Position numbers and translations under genes: made by a program. Shown here one piece after another: positions 8,731-17,979 of a stretch of 64,000 bases of DNA; within the stretch, counting starts at the first letter, position 1, and every line of letters starts with the position of its first letter. The notes beneath the pieces are model-generated. The model did not search any database. It was not told the DNA's origin and saw only the letters and a list, made by a program, of their open reading frames with translations. This DNA is from Treponema phagedenis. Lineage in GTDB: Bacteria > Spirochaetota > Spirochaetia > Treponematales > Treponemataceae. Where the stretch lies: positions 3,125,001 to 3,189,000 of the forward strand of contig NZ_CP042818.1 of assembly GCF_008153345.1 (NCBI RefSeq). The letters are read 5' to 3'.

Positions 8731-9645
8731 TTAATTTTTTTGTTGAATTTTTTTATTTATTTTTTGTAATACCAATTCATGGGGAAACGCAATTACGTAT
8801 TTCCCTTGCTTCCATCCTTCTGCTGATGAGCAGCCGGCAGTGGCGGTCGAACCGATTATTTGCAAGGCAAGTTTAAGCTTATTGTTAGCAAAAGGTATGT
8901 ACTTTTCTATCAATTCGCTTGTCTTTACCCAGCCCTCATACGCGCCGCCCGCATCCGATGCTATACAGAACGATATCTTTTTAAGCATCTCAACACCTTT
9001 TGCAGAGCGTTGAGCGTTATTTCCTCGAAGAGCATCCCATTTGCTCAAATTATCGTACCAGTACGCCAAAGAAGCGCGCGCCGTTGCGGTATAGGCATAG
9101 AAAGGCTCTTTTTCTTCAGCCGAAAGATCCTTCTCAGCCTCTTTTTCGATTGTTTCAATACCTTGCAATACAGCTACAACCTCGCTTTTGCTTGAAGCTT
9201 CTGTAAGAGCCTCGGTCAGCGCCTTTATCTGCTCAACAGATTTTTGAACCACCGGCGAGAAGGCAGCTTCCAAAGCTTCCCCGCTCGAAAGCTCGATAGG
9301 AACGCTTACATCCTCTGATACGGAACGACTGACATTTTTGCAAAGGTACTGATTCAGTACAAAGGAAATCTCATCATCGGAAAGCCCCGACTCGGATGAG
9401 GCGCTTCTTGCTCCGGATGCTTTAAAAGAAACAAGAGCCGCATACATTTCGTCCAACATTTTATTGTGCTCAACTCCCACAGTATCAAGCTGCCGTGCAA
9501 CTTCAGGACGATCTGTGGTAAGGTTAGCCCACTGCGTAGCATCTTGTGCATTTTCTTTTGATGCACCTACATCATTTGAAAATTTGCAACCGACAAATAC
9601 AAGTCCGGTTATAATTACCGCACTTATCAATTTTTTCAAATTCAT
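8731..9645 (-). CDS. Putative lipoprotein of unknown function
   Basis: This 304-residue protein starts with a lipoprotein signal (MNLKKLISAVIITGLVFVGC, lipobox cysteine 20) behind an AGGAGGATA ribosome site. The mature part is mostly helical by appearance, with long alanine- and glutamate-rich stretches such as VEQIKALTEALTEASSKSE and EKEAEKDLSAEEKE. A segment near 105-115 carries NVSRSVSEDVSV. I do not recognise a family. It has its own promoter and terminator and is therefore a single-gene unit. Small alpha-helical lipoproteins of this kind are frequent in treponemes. Confidence 0.75.
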   Translation of the reverse strand: MNLKKLISAVIITGLVFVGCKFSNDVGASKENAQDATQWANLTTDRPEVARQLDTVGVEHNKMLDEMYAALVSFKASGARSASSESGLSDDEISFVLNQYLCKNVSRSVSEDVSVPIELSSGEALEAAFSPVVQKSVEQIKALTEALTEASSKSEVVAVLQGIETIEKEAEKDLSAEEKEPFYAYTATARASLAYWYDNLSKWDALRGNNAQRSAKGVEMLKKISFCIASDAGGAYEGWVKTSELIEKYIPFANNKLKLALQIIGSTATAGCSSAEGWKQGKYVIAFPHELVLQKINKKIQQKN

Positions 9646-9707
9646 AGTATCCTCCTCACCGCTAAAAGTATTGTTTTATAAACCGTCGCATGCTTTGGTT
9701 TAACTAT

Positions 9708-9736
9708 AGTATAAATTACAATAAGAAGCCTGTCAA
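9708..9736 (-). promoter_or_regulatory. Sigma-70 promoter of the lipoprotein gene
   Basis: On the minus strand, TTGACA (9736-9731) and TATACT (9713-9708) are 17 bases apart. This is close to the consensus and sits about 60 bases upstream of the lipoprotein start. Confidence 0.75.
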
Positions 9737-10617
9737 GCATTTTATTGTATAAATATACAAAAAAATTGCATAAAAATGATGGTTTATGCAATTTATTCTC
9801 ACAGCAAAACGGCACACAAAGGCGGATTTACGCGGTTTTCTAAAATCTTTCTAACACGGAGTATACCGGAAAACGAAATCCATACTAGAGTCGGGGTAGC
9901 GTCCTTTTAATAACTCAATTTTTTTAATTCATCTTGTACTGATTTTAAAAAAGAGCTCGACACAACGCAACGGCGAGCAAACTTACCATGGTATTAAAAG
10001 CTTTATTCTCTTATGCGTTGCATTACCGGCTTTAGGCAGTCCCGTGTACTCTGCTGCCGGGATTTAAGACATTCCAAGCGATGTTTAAAAACAAGACATT
10101 TTGTAAACGTTTTTAAAACTCAAAGGTCAAGATGTTTTTGCAACATTTTCCAAGCAAAAACATCTTGACCCGTGTTAGGCGGACGGAGGGCGGCGAGCGA
10201 TTTTTCAAAATCGCGAAGCCGGATCCTTTTTGCGCGCCTAAAATAGCGCAAAAAGAGCCGCAGCGATAGCGGAGCCCGCAGTTCCGCCGGCGGTTTGTAA
10301 CTACTCGACTCCGGCATGCGGTAAAGTAAGGCCGGCTTTCTGTAAGCTTCAAACCGCAACACCCGAATGTGTGTGTCTTGGAGTTTATAGAGAAAAAACT
10401 CCGCAACAGAAGAAAAGACTTGTTTTTTTGACTCATTTTGTCTATAAAAAGAATGTGCACTGAAAGTGTAGGCACGATACAAGTTCACAGAAGCTAAAAT
10501 TAAAATCTGATTTTGATGGTGGGTTAATCCGTGTTAAAAAATAAACAGTGCCGGTATAAAAATTAGAAGGCGATAATTATTGCTTAAAAAGTTCACTAAA
10601 TAGATGAGGATGATTGT
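9737..10617. repeat. Intergenic stretch with H-type and R-type repeats
   Basis: No gene is apparent in these 881 bases. A tail module GAGCTCGACACAACGCAACGG lies around 9953-9973 (within a longer copy). A perfect 17-bp stem, 10125-10141 with 10154-10170, spells GTCAAGATGTTTTTGC and its complement. An R-family copy in reverse orientation spans about 10170-10325; its core includes TTTTTGCGCGCC and GCGCAAAAAGAGCCGCAGCG. The part from 10330 to 10617 shows nothing recognisable beyond a weak GAGGATG ribosome site for the next gene. Confidence 0.65.
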
Positions 10618-11376
10618 ATGGCGGAAGGGAAAGAACACGATAAGCATATTGCGCAAATTTTTAAGAAAAGTTTTTTGAGTGGTAAATCCGAAAAGCTTTC
10701 TGCGATTCAAGATGCGGTGTATCTTTTAATGGACTTAACCATGCGCGATAAAAACAGTAAGCGTGCAAATCGTGCGACAAGGCGTTTGCGGGAATGGAAT
10801 ATTGCCGACATAAACGGTGAAGATATTGCTGCTTTTGAAAGCTCTGCAAGCACGCATCAATACTACGCTCATCTCGGTTGGAACTATGATTATACTGTAG
10901 ACGGTTTGCATGAACAGGAAAAAACGGCGGAATGGCAGAGCTGGACTCGTGCACAATGTGAAGAATTTAAAACCCATCTGCAAAACTGTCAGCGTCGTTT
11001 TATGCTTGGAAAAAGTATTTTATGCAAAACACTGCAAGTCATTTTTCCGCATCTGCCGCCAAGCAGAATAAACGCACTTGCGCGCCTTTGTTATTATACG
11101 CATATTTACGGAGACCTTCGCTGGAACAGCAGACTGGATTATTTAATTGATATGCCGCAATTCCGCTCCGGACTCATAGCCGCCGTTGCCGATTTTTACG
11201 ATGGAACCGGCAAAGAGCGGCAAGGCATTGAAATTACTGCCCGCATAAAACAAGAATTGCCTGACGGACTTGTTTTCACAATTCCGGCAGCGGGCGATGA
11301 TGCACCGCTTGAAGAGTGGAAGCATTGTATTCCTTTGAATAAAGCTATGGATACGGTCTGGGGTTTGGAGATATGA
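10618..11376 (+). CDS. Conserved-looking protein of unknown function
   Basis: A 252-residue reading frame with a normal composition, preceded by TGAGGATG. It has no signal peptide or membrane segment, so the product should be cytoplasmic. The N-terminal half is charged (EKLSAIQDAVYLLMDLT, then NRATRRLREWNIADINGEDI), and the middle carries cysteines and tryptophans (HLGWNYDYTVDGLHEQEKT, CKTLQVIFPHLPPSRINAL). I do not recognise a family. It stands alone between repeat-rich DNA and a convergent lipoprotein gene. Confidence 0.6.
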   Translation: MAEGKEHDKHIAQIFKKSFLSGKSEKLSAIQDAVYLLMDLTMRDKNSKRANRATRRLREWNIADINGEDIAAFESSASTHQYYAHLGWNYDYTVDGLHEQEKTAEWQSWTRAQCEEFKTHLQNCQRRFMLGKSILCKTLQVIFPHLPPSRINALARLCYYTHIYGDLRWNSRLDYLIDMPQFRSGLIAAVADFYDGTGKERQGIEITARIKQELPDGLVFTIPAAGDDAPLEEWKHCIPLNKAMDTVWGLEI

Positions 11377-11456
11377 GTAGCAGTGTAAACAAGTATTGCA
11401 ATTAGTATACATGCATAGGCTAAACCCGATTTTTTTTGAGCAGGCGCTTCCGATTC

Positions 11457-11993
11457 TTATCGCATCTTTTCTTCTCTAATAGTTTCGATTAATGTTTTAG
11501 ACGGTGTAAAAAATAATACGGTGCCATCTGTAAGCTCAATACTCAGATTAAACTCTGGTATTTCAAAAGAGTTCATCAGGGTTTCCATATCTTTTTGCAA
11601 AACAATTGTTTGCACCCGTATAAATTTCTGGGAAACATTTCTGTTGAGTGTAGTAATGTTATTACATACAACAGGTTCCTTTCCCGGGATATTAAATTGA
11701 GCTGACTGTATGTAGGCGGAAGTGTTATAGTTTAAAGTAAAGTTTGTATAAGAGTCTGATATGTACGCATCGTTTCTTTTCTGATAAGAAAAGTCAATAT
11801 TTACGGATGAATTCTTGTCTTTTCCAAGCATGATCTCCGGTCGAAGATAATACTTCAAAGCATTGCCGTCAAAGGTCATCACAAGAACTTTGTTGGAATT
11901 CTTAAATATAGTACTTGAGGAGCTTACGCAAGAACAAATCATTAAAGGAGAAAACAATAAAAAAAGAAATAAAGAGTGAAAAGAGAATTTCAT
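11457..11993 (-). CDS. Putative lipoprotein of unknown function
   Basis: The 178-residue product has a hydrophobic N-terminus ending in a lipobox-like ICSC (C22) and a mature part with beta-rich alternation (KVLVMTFDGNALKYYL, FNLSIELTDGTVLFFTPS). A short charged tail ends the protein. The family is not recognised. The gene is read toward 11457 and is followed by unmarked DNA; a separate terminator sits upstream, belonging to the next minus-strand gene, so the two are probably not one operon. Confidence 0.65.
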   Translation of the reverse strand: MKFSFHSLFLFLLFSPLMICSCVSSSSTIFKNSNKVLVMTFDGNALKYYLRPEIMLGKDKNSSVNIDFSYQKRNDAYISDSYTNFTLNYNTSAYIQSAQFNIPGKEPVVCNNITTLNRNVSQKFIRVQTIVLQKDMETLMNSFEIPEFNLSIELTDGTVLFFTPSKTLIETIREEKMR

Positions 11994-12064
11994 AGGAACA
12001 AAACCAAAGACATAAAGTTATAAAGGATTGCTTAAAACAACAAGTAAATTATTTTTGTTTTAAA

Positions 12065-12097
12065 AATAATGGCAAGGCACATTACCTTGCCATTATT
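12065..12097 (-). terminator. Terminator of the TRL-like lipoprotein gene
   Basis: AATAATGGCAAGG (12065-12077) pairs perfectly with 12085-12097 around a seven-base loop. On the minus strand it is followed by TTTTAAAAC. Confidence 0.75.
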
Positions 12098-12108
12098 TCT
12101 TAATAAAA

Positions 12109-12390
12109 TCATTCACCTGTGACAACTGTGGTAACAACATGGTACGGAATGACCGGGCTGGCAGGCCAATCGATTCTAACATCGACAGTGCCAACCGTCT
12201 TTATTCCGCCATTATTAGCAGCTGCCTGAATACCGCCCTCACCTTTAAGGGGGAGCCCAAACAGCCACTTTTGCTTAGCCTCACCGGTTTTTGGTCCTAC
12301 TTTACCGGTCGCCCCGGCGATAGGTGCAGTTGTTGAACAGCTTGCCAAAATAAGTCCAACCACAATCAAAATAGGAAAAATTTTTTTCAT
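12109..12390 (-). CDS. TRL-like small lipoprotein
   Basis: This 93-residue protein has a lipoprotein signal (MKKIFPILIVVGLILASC, cysteine 18) and then a glycine-rich stretch GATGKVGPKTGEAKQ, followed by AAANNGGIKTVGTVDVRID. That pattern matches the TRL-like family of small bacterial lipoproteins, whose members often have a GIKTIG..D segment. Function is unknown. A consensus promoter and terminator flank it, so it is a single-gene unit. The insertion sequence begins less than 20 bases upstream of its -35 box. Confidence 0.75.
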   Translation of the reverse strand: MKKIFPILIVVGLILASCSTTAPIAGATGKVGPKTGEAKQKWLFGLPLKGEGGIQAAANNGGIKTVGTVDVRIDWPASPVIPYHVVTTVVTGE

Positions 12391-12441
12391 CCTTACCCTC
12401 CGTAGATGTATAGTTTAGATGCATGGATCTATATATACGCT

Positions 12442-12470
12442 ATGGTATATCAATTTTTATCAAATGTCAA
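12442..12470 (-). promoter_or_regulatory. Promoter of the TRL-like gene
   Basis: On the minus strand, TTGACA (12470-12465) and TACCAT (12447-12442) are 17 bases apart. Confidence 0.6.
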
Positions 12471-12483
12471 GTTTTTATTAAAG

Positions 12484-13919
12484 TGTCTTTAATCTGTGAT
12501 AATTTCACCCCTATAAGTTTTCAATGAATATTTCACCCCTATATTTTACCGAGGTGAAATTATTGACTTGTTACACTAAACTGGAGGAATGAAATTATTT
12601 ATGAGCATTGATCAAATTACACGAGGACATGTTATTGCCAACTGCCTAGAGGGGAGATGTACGGTACAACAGGCTGCGCTTCGATTAAACCTTTCACGAA
12701 GACGCGTACAGCAATTAAAAAAGGCGTTCAAAGAAAAGGGTTTAGCAGCAATGCTGCATGGCAACAGTCAGCGTCCCTCTGCAAAGAAGACCTCGAAAGA
12801 AATTGAGCAGCGATTACTTGCGCTGCGAAGCGATCCCGCATTGTCAAAAAGCAATTTTTTGCATTTTCATGAAATAGTAACTGAAGAATATCAATTGCAG
12901 CTGTCATATTCGACTCTGCGCCGTATTCTGTTATCACATGGAATTTATTCACCAAAGAAAAGACGAACACGAAAGAAGGTGCATAAAACGCGCAATAGAA
13001 GAGCTTGCTTCGGAGAGCTGTTGCAAGTGGACGCAACCCCGTTTCCTTGGTTCGGCGGGAAAGAAAAATCCGCATTACATGCTTTTATTGATGATGCACG
13101 CGGAATGATTACCGGTCTTTATTTATGCAAAAACGAGTGCCTGCTCGGATATTTAGAAGTTCTGCGGCAGACACTCGAAAATTACGGACTCCCTGCCGCT
13201 CTTTATCCGGATAAGTGTAGCGTTTTTTTTGTTAATGCAAAAAAACAGTTATCCATTGAGGAGCAATTACAAGGAACCAAGGAACAAGTAACACAATTCG
13301 GCAAAATTATCAAGTACTTAGGAATCGATATGTTCCCGGCTCATTCATCACAAGCAAAAGGACGTGTTGAGCGATTATGGCAAACATTACAAAGCCGACT
13401 CCCTGTTGAATTTGCACGACGCGGAATTACAACCATAGAGCAAGCAAACCAATTCTTAAAAGAGTATATCGGTATTTTCAACAAACAGTTTGGTGTTCCT
13501 GCCTGCGATTCATATTCAATGTTTGTACCGACGCCAAAAACACTCGATCTTGATAAACTGTTGTCATCGGTTATTACGCGCAAACTTTCAAGCGGCTCTA
13601 CCATCTCAATCAAAAACCATTTGTTTAAAATTGAGCAGAATAAATTCGGCGCAGGCACAACGGTAAATGTATTGATTTCACAAAAACATGGTATACGCGC
13701 TTTAATACATGATGAATTCTATCCGATTGTACCGCTCGATGATATATACCGAACCGATACGGTTGGACGAACCGGAGACCTGCCTCAAGTAGTTATTGAC
13801 TTGATTTATGAATTCTTACTTAAAGATGCAAAAGCAGGATAACTCGATGTGTTAAGGGGTGCAATTTTCATTGCAAAATTAACCCCCTTTAGGGGTGAAA
13901 TATTCACTGGTTATTGACA
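12484..13919 (+). mobile_element. Complete insertion sequence, IS1202/ISNCY type
   Basis: The borders are set by imperfect inverted ends: the left starts TGTCTTTAATCTGTGATAAT, and the right end read inward starts TGTCAATAACCAGTGAATAT. Both run into ATTTCACCCCTA, giving about 30 bases of related sequence. The left border is supported by the truncated second copy (to 58479), which shares the sequence up to the same point. Extra copies of TTTCACCCCTA near the left end may be transposase-binding sites. No clear target duplication could be seen. Confidence 0.75.
12589..13842 (+). CDS. IS1202/ISNCY-type DDE transposase
   Basis: The 417-residue transposase has an N-terminal helix-turn-helix (CTVQQAALRLNLSRRRVQQ) followed by a second one (STLRRILLSHGI), and a DDE catalytic core. 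The first aspartate is in LQVDATPFPW (near 145), a second in LYPDKCSVFFV (near 206), and the glutamate in SSQAKGRVERLWQTLQ (near 260). The C-terminal part (about 325-415) looks like a small beta-barrel. TGGAGGA before the ATG gives a ribosome site. An ATG four codons later in the same frame would also serve. The gene appears intact. Confidence 0.88.
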   Translation: MKLFMSIDQITRGHVIANCLEGRCTVQQAALRLNLSRRRVQQLKKAFKEKGLAAMLHGNSQRPSAKKTSKEIEQRLLALRSDPALSKSNFLHFHEIVTEEYQLQLSYSTLRRILLSHGIYSPKKRRTRKKVHKTRNRRACFGELLQVDATPFPWFGGKEKSALHAFIDDARGMITGLYLCKNECLLGYLEVLRQTLENYGLPAALYPDKCSVFFVNAKKQLSIEEQLQGTKEQVTQFGKIIKYLGIDMFPAHSSQAKGRVERLWQTLQSRLPVEFARRGITTIEQANQFLKEYIGIFNKQFGVPACDSYSMFVPTPKTLDLDKLLSSVITRKLSSGSTISIKNHLFKIEQNKFGAGTTVNVLISQKHGIRALIHDEFYPIVPLDDIYRTDTVGRTGDLPQVVIDLIYEFLLKDAKAG

Positions 13920-13969
13920 TAGTTTTGCCCGCTCATTTTGATAAGGCAGGCAAAAATCGCTTAGTTGTT

Positions 13970-15460
13970 TTATTTCTTTTTTTCTACTTTCATAAAGGAA
14001 GGGGCAAAATCCGACTTTTTTGGCTTAGCATCATCTCCAAAGATGTAGGTGGTCAATTCCTTCGTTATTTGAGTTGCTTTAGTAAAAGCATCTTTTGAAA
14101 TTTCTATGCCTATTTTTGTTGCATAATCTGCCGCAGCATCTTTGCCACTTTTTTTGTATGTTTGAATCAAATGCTGATCGCGATCCGCCTGTGTTTGTAA
14201 AAGCTGTTGTTCATACGAATTCCAGTACGCTCTTACGTTTTTACCATATTTTTCTCTGTTTAGTGCGGATTTAACATTTAAGTCACGCATTGTCCAATAA
14301 AAAGATTCCGGTGTATATGTATCGTCAGCAATTTTATATGCAGGAAAGGTATCATTGATATTTCCATAAAAAGGGAGATAGACGGAATGTTCCGCATTCG
14401 CCATAGCCATCCATATAATGCCGCCTACTTCTTTTGGTAAATTGTCTTTTAATTGCAAAATATGGCATTCCATAGAGGAAGATACACCGATTGCGCGGAC
14501 ATCTTTGTTTTTAGGAAGATTTGCATTTTTTTCCGTATCTTCATAGCGGTAGCGTTGTAATTCCATAACATCTTTTACGCTGATTTTTTTATCAGGTTTT
14601 TGCCATAAGCTGAATACCTTTGTTTTATACGCAATTTTTTTGGATGGGGAGAATTTATATTGACCGCCTCAAATGCGAGCGCGATTATAGTCATCCATAG
14701 GTTCCGCATAAGTTTCCGCTATATGGAAAGAGCGGTTTACTTCCTTATAAAAACCTTTTTCTTTTGGCAGATTGATTAAATTTTTTGAGGCGATAACATT
14801 TTCTGTATCGGATACATTGATTTCACCAAGAAGAAAACAGTTTGGAATAACTGCATAGCAATTGCTTGGCGCTTTTACCGCCACATATTGATGTCCGGAA
14901 AGAATTTCCATATACCAAATATCTTTATCATCGCTGAAGAAGATTATGTTTCCTTCTGCGGCGCCGTGTTCATCTACGATTTTTGCAACACGTTCTACGG
15001 TTTCGCGGGCGGTTTTTACATAGGGTAATACAACTGTTGTCAGAGAAGCTTCCGTAAGTCCGGTTTCTACAAGCGGGTCGTGTTTCAGTACGGTTTCGTT
15101 AGGAGAGGCAGAGACGGTAGCAGAGATTGCCACTCCATATTCGTTAAAGCCCACTTCATCATAAATCCCTTCTGATTGTTCTGCATCACAAATAGCGGTG
15201 TATTTATAACTGATTTTTGGAAGCTTAATTTTAAAACCTGTAGTGTCCTTAAACATTACAGGCGCCGGATTTTCTTTGCGAGGATACACGATAAAGGTTT
15301 TGTTATGTGCGCCGCCTAAATCTTCCGTTCTTGCTACGATACGACTTCCATCAACAGTTATGTCTTTACCGGCGATAAAACCGGTACAGGCATAGGAAGG
15401 AAGCGCTGCTAAAAAAGTCAACAAAGGTGCTGCCAAAATTGCGGCAAGTCGATTTTTAAT
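13970..15460 (-). pseudogene. C69 (PepD/U34-type) dipeptidase with an internal in-frame TGA
   Basis: One reading frame runs from about 15460 to 13970 and is broken only by a TGA at 14671-14669, between DDYNRARI and GGQYKFSPSKKI. The first part has a signal peptide (KNRLAAILAAPLLTFLAALP) ending SYA, directly followed by CTGF, whose cysteine is the N-terminal nucleophile of this Ntn-hydrolase family. DGSRIVARTED and ISATVSASPNE are further family motifs. The second part has GGIIWMAMANAEHSVYLPFY and continues to the family's usual C-terminus. The best-placed start after AAGGAG is an ATT (15460-15458), also suggesting decay from ATG; a TTG at 15436 would cut the signal peptide. The TGA is one base from TGG (Trp). 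Confidence 0.8.
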
Positions 15461-15599
15461 ATTTTTATTCTCCTTGAATATGTATTTGAAATTATTTTCA
15501 ATGGTTTTATTATGCTATAGTTTTATCCGTTATTCAAGACAAAACTTAGATAAAGTCCATATGGTTATGTCTAAAAGTAAACCGGAAGATAAGCGAATT

Positions 15600-15735
15600 A
15601 ATATAATATTTTGTAATTAACTTCCTGTTATAAAAATCGAGGTATTAACAATAAGGGGCTGCGGATTTAAGCATTCCTATGGTAAACTACCTACCGTTGC
15701 GGCTGTGTCGGACTCTTTTTATAATAAATAGAACA
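15600..15735. repeat. Partial M element (left part plus tail module)
   Basis: TATAATATTTTGTAATTAAC is the left end of the M family. It is followed by the internal modules CTGCGGATTTAAGCATTCC, CTATGGTAAACTACCTACC and GTGTCGGACTCTTTTTATA. The right end is absent. Confidence 0.65.
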
Positions 15736-15852
15736 TTCTGAAATTTTCCGGCAAGAGATAATTACCGAATACGAATTCCCAAAAATTACCACTGCGTGCA
15801 TCTGTTTTTAACAAGTTTTCCGAATTTTTATCAACACAAGCAACATAAACAA

Positions 15853-15861
15853 TGGTATACT
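15853..15861 (+). promoter_or_regulatory. Possible extended -10 promoter for dhaKLM
   Basis: TGGTATACT is an extended -10 box 80 bases before dhaK. No good -35 box is at the right distance, so the call is tentative. Confidence 0.35.
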
Positions 15862-15940
15862 ATCAATAAACAGCGACGCACGCGCTCGGTAAATTTTGTT
15901 CTGGGAATGTTTATTCACGAAAAAACGAAAGGAGACAGTT

Positions 15941-16933
15941 ATGAAAAAATTGATAAACGCACCTGAAAATATTTTACAAGAAATGGTTGGCGGGCTTGTA
16001 AAAGCTCACGGTGATCTTGTTAAAAACATAGCGGATTTACCGGTTATTGTCAGAAAAAACAAAGCCGATAAAGTCTGTCTTGTAAGCGGCGGCGGAAGCG
16101 GGCATGAGCCTTCTCATGCAGGTTTTGTCGGAGAAGGTATGCTTGATGCCGCTGTTGCCGGCGAAATCTTTACCTCTCCCAGTGCCGATAAGGTGTATGA
16201 AGCGATAAAAGCCGTAGATTCCGGAAAAGGCGTTTTGCTGATAATAAAAAACTACAGCGGAGACGTGATGAACTTTGAAATGGCGGCGGAAATGGCAGAG
16301 ATGGAAGGCATAAAAGTTGCCAAAGTAATAGTCAATGATGATATCGCGGTGGAAAACAGCACCTACACTGTCGGAAGAAGAGGCATCGCCGGCACCGTGC
16401 TCGTGCATAAAATTTTAGGAGCCGCCGCCGAAAAAGGGTATAGCTTGGAAGAATTAGTTGCGCTTGGGAATAAGCTCATACCGAATATAAAAACAATGGG
16501 CATGGCGTTAAAACCGGCAACATTACTTTCGACAGGAAAATTAAGCTTTGATATCTCCGATGATGAAGTTGAAATCGGACTCGGCATACACGGAGAGCCC
16601 GGAACTCATAAAGAAAAAATAAACACTGCCGATTATTTTGCCGAACTCTTGCTTACAAAAATTTTAGATGAGCATACATTGTCGGCAAATTCCGAAGTTG
16701 CCGTTTTGGTAAACGGACTCGGTGATACCACGCTCATCGAGCTCTACATTCTCAATAACAAAATACAGCAAATGCTTGCAGCAAAAAACATTCAGGTTGT
16801 TGACACCTTGGTTGGAAACTACATGACCTCTCTTGATATGGGCGGCTTTTCCATAACTCTTTTAAAACTTGATCAAGAAACAAAAGACTTCCTGAAAGCA
16901 AAAGCAAACACAATCGCATTCAAAAGATTTTAA
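15941..16933 (+). CDS. dhaK: Dihydroxyacetone kinase, substrate-binding subunit DhaK
   Basis: The ATG at 15941 follows AAAGGAG by six bases; a longer frame upstream lacks a site. The 330-residue product carries the DhaK motifs LVSGGGSGHEPSHAGFVG (near 46), NYSGDVMNFEMA (near 107) and LGIHGEPG, whose histidine forms the covalent hemiaminal with dihydroxyacetone. A full-length DhaK is about 330 residues. It acts in the cytoplasm, with DhaL transferring phosphate from DhaM. The next two genes supply these, so the three form a phosphoenolpyruvate-dependent kinase unit. Confidence 0.93.
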   Translation: MKKLINAPENILQEMVGGLVKAHGDLVKNIADLPVIVRKNKADKVCLVSGGGSGHEPSHAGFVGEGMLDAAVAGEIFTSPSADKVYEAIKAVDSGKGVLLIIKNYSGDVMNFEMAAEMAEMEGIKVAKVIVNDDIAVENSTYTVGRRGIAGTVLVHKILGAAAEKGYSLEELVALGNKLIPNIKTMGMALKPATLLSTGKLSFDISDDEVEIGLGIHGEPGTHKEKINTADYFAELLLTKILDEHTLSANSEVAVLVNGLGDTTLIELYILNNKIQQMLAAKNIQVVDTLVGNYMTSLDMGGFSITLLKLDQETKDFLKAKANTIAFKRF

Positions 16934-16953
16934 CAGTAGGAGAATATAACACG

Positions 16954-17568
16954 GTGAAACCATATGAGATTTTATCTAAGGTCATAGATGTCATTGCTGA
17001 AAACAAAGAGTATTTGACGGAGCTTGACAGAGCAATAGGAGATTCCGACCACGGCGTGAATTTAGACAGAGGCTTTCAAAAAATAAAATCCGAATTGACT
17101 GCTTACGAAAATATGAATCTTGCCGAAATGGCTAACAAAATAGCGATGACGCTTATCTCGAATGTTGGAGGAGCATCCGGAGCGCTTTACGGAACCGCTT
17201 TTATGAAAGCCGGAATGTTTTTAAAAACTCAAACGGAAATAAATGATGTGGTTATAGCCGAAGCGCTCAACCAAATGATAGCCGGTATCAAAAGCAGGGG
17301 CAAGGCGGAGCGCGGAGAAAAAACCATGCTCGACACGCTCATACCCGTATACGAGTTTGTAAAAGCCGCTGCGGACAAAGGAGATTCGTTACTAGATACA
17401 GCAGATGAAATAGCGGAGATTGCGAAAAAATCTATGGAGGCAACCAAGGATATCAAAGCAACAAAGGGTAGAGCAAGTTATCTTGGAGAAAGAAGCATCG
17501 GACATATAGATCCGGGCGCCTATTCTTCGTATCTGATAATTAAAACGATATGTGAAAACATACGATAA
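16954..17568 (+). CDS. dhaL: Dihydroxyacetone kinase, ADP-binding subunit DhaL
   Basis: The 204-residue DhaL starts at a GTG 20 bases after dhaK, preceded by TAGGAGA. The nucleotide- and magnesium-binding pattern is plain: ELDRAIGDSDHGVNLDRGF (near 24) with its paired aspartates, then NVGGASGALYGT (near 70), KTMLDTLIPV (near 122) and RASYLGERSIGHIDPGA near the C-terminus. DhaL keeps ADP bound as a coenzyme, is rephosphorylated by DhaM and passes phosphate to the DhaK-bound substrate. Confidence 0.93.
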   Translation: MKPYEILSKVIDVIAENKEYLTELDRAIGDSDHGVNLDRGFQKIKSELTAYENMNLAEMANKIAMTLISNVGGASGALYGTAFMKAGMFLKTQTEINDVVIAEALNQMIAGIKSRGKAERGEKTMLDTLIPVYEFVKAAADKGDSLLDTADEIAEIAKKSMEATKDIKATKGRASYLGERSIGHIDPGAYSSYLIIKTICENIR

Positions 17569-17577
17569 AAGGAAACC

Positions 17578-17979
17578 ATGGTAGGAATTGTAGTAGTATC
17601 CCACAGTAAAAATTTAGCTGACGAAATAATTACGCTTGCAAGAGAAATGAAACAAAATGATTTTCCTTTATTAAACGGGAGCGGAATTGACGGGGAACAT
17701 TTTGGCTCCGACCCTATGATAATTAAAGAAACCATCGAAAAAGCGTATTTAGACGGCGGCGTTATTATCTTCGTCGATTTGGGAAGCTCAATTTTAAACA
17801 CCGAAATGGCTATAGACTTTATAGACGAGGCGGCATTTGATACATCAAAAATTAAAATAGCGGACGCACCTATCGTTGAAGGACTTATCGCCGCCGTTCC
17901 CATAAATGACGAAAAAGCTACAGCCGAAGACATTCTAACCGAGATGGAAGATTTCAAAAACTTTTCTAAGGTGAAGTGA
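17578..17979 (+). CDS. dhaM: DhaM, PTS-dependent phosphotransferase subunit (single EIIA domain)
   Basis: The 133-residue protein starts at an ATG nine bases after dhaL, with AAAGGAAACC upstream. GIVVVSHSKNLADEI holds the phosphorylated histidine 9, and FVDLGSSILNTEMAIDFI and DAPIVEGLIAA are typical of the mannose-type EIIA fold. It is a lone EIIA domain, as in many Firmicutes, and lacks the HPr and enzyme I extensions seen in E. coli DhaM, so it needs HPr from elsewhere. Confidence 0.9.
   Translation: MVGIVVVSHSKNLADEIITLAREMKQNDFPLLNGSGIDGEHFGSDPMIIKETIEKAYLDGGVIIFVDLGSSILNTEMAIDFIDEAAFDTSKIKIADAPIVEGLIAAVPINDEKATAEDILTEMEDFKNFSKVK

Noticed and set aside
10113-10488. Two overlapping frames of about 120 codons on the minus strand
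   Set aside because: They read through an R-family repeat. The similar frame at 49799-49993 comes from another copy of the same repeat, so the apparent protein similarity is due to the repeat.
14669-14671. TGA as a selenocysteine codon
   Set aside because: The downstream bases show no convincing GC-rich stem-loop at the SECIS distance, the position is not a catalytic cysteine of C69 peptidases, and TGG to TGA is a simpler explanation.
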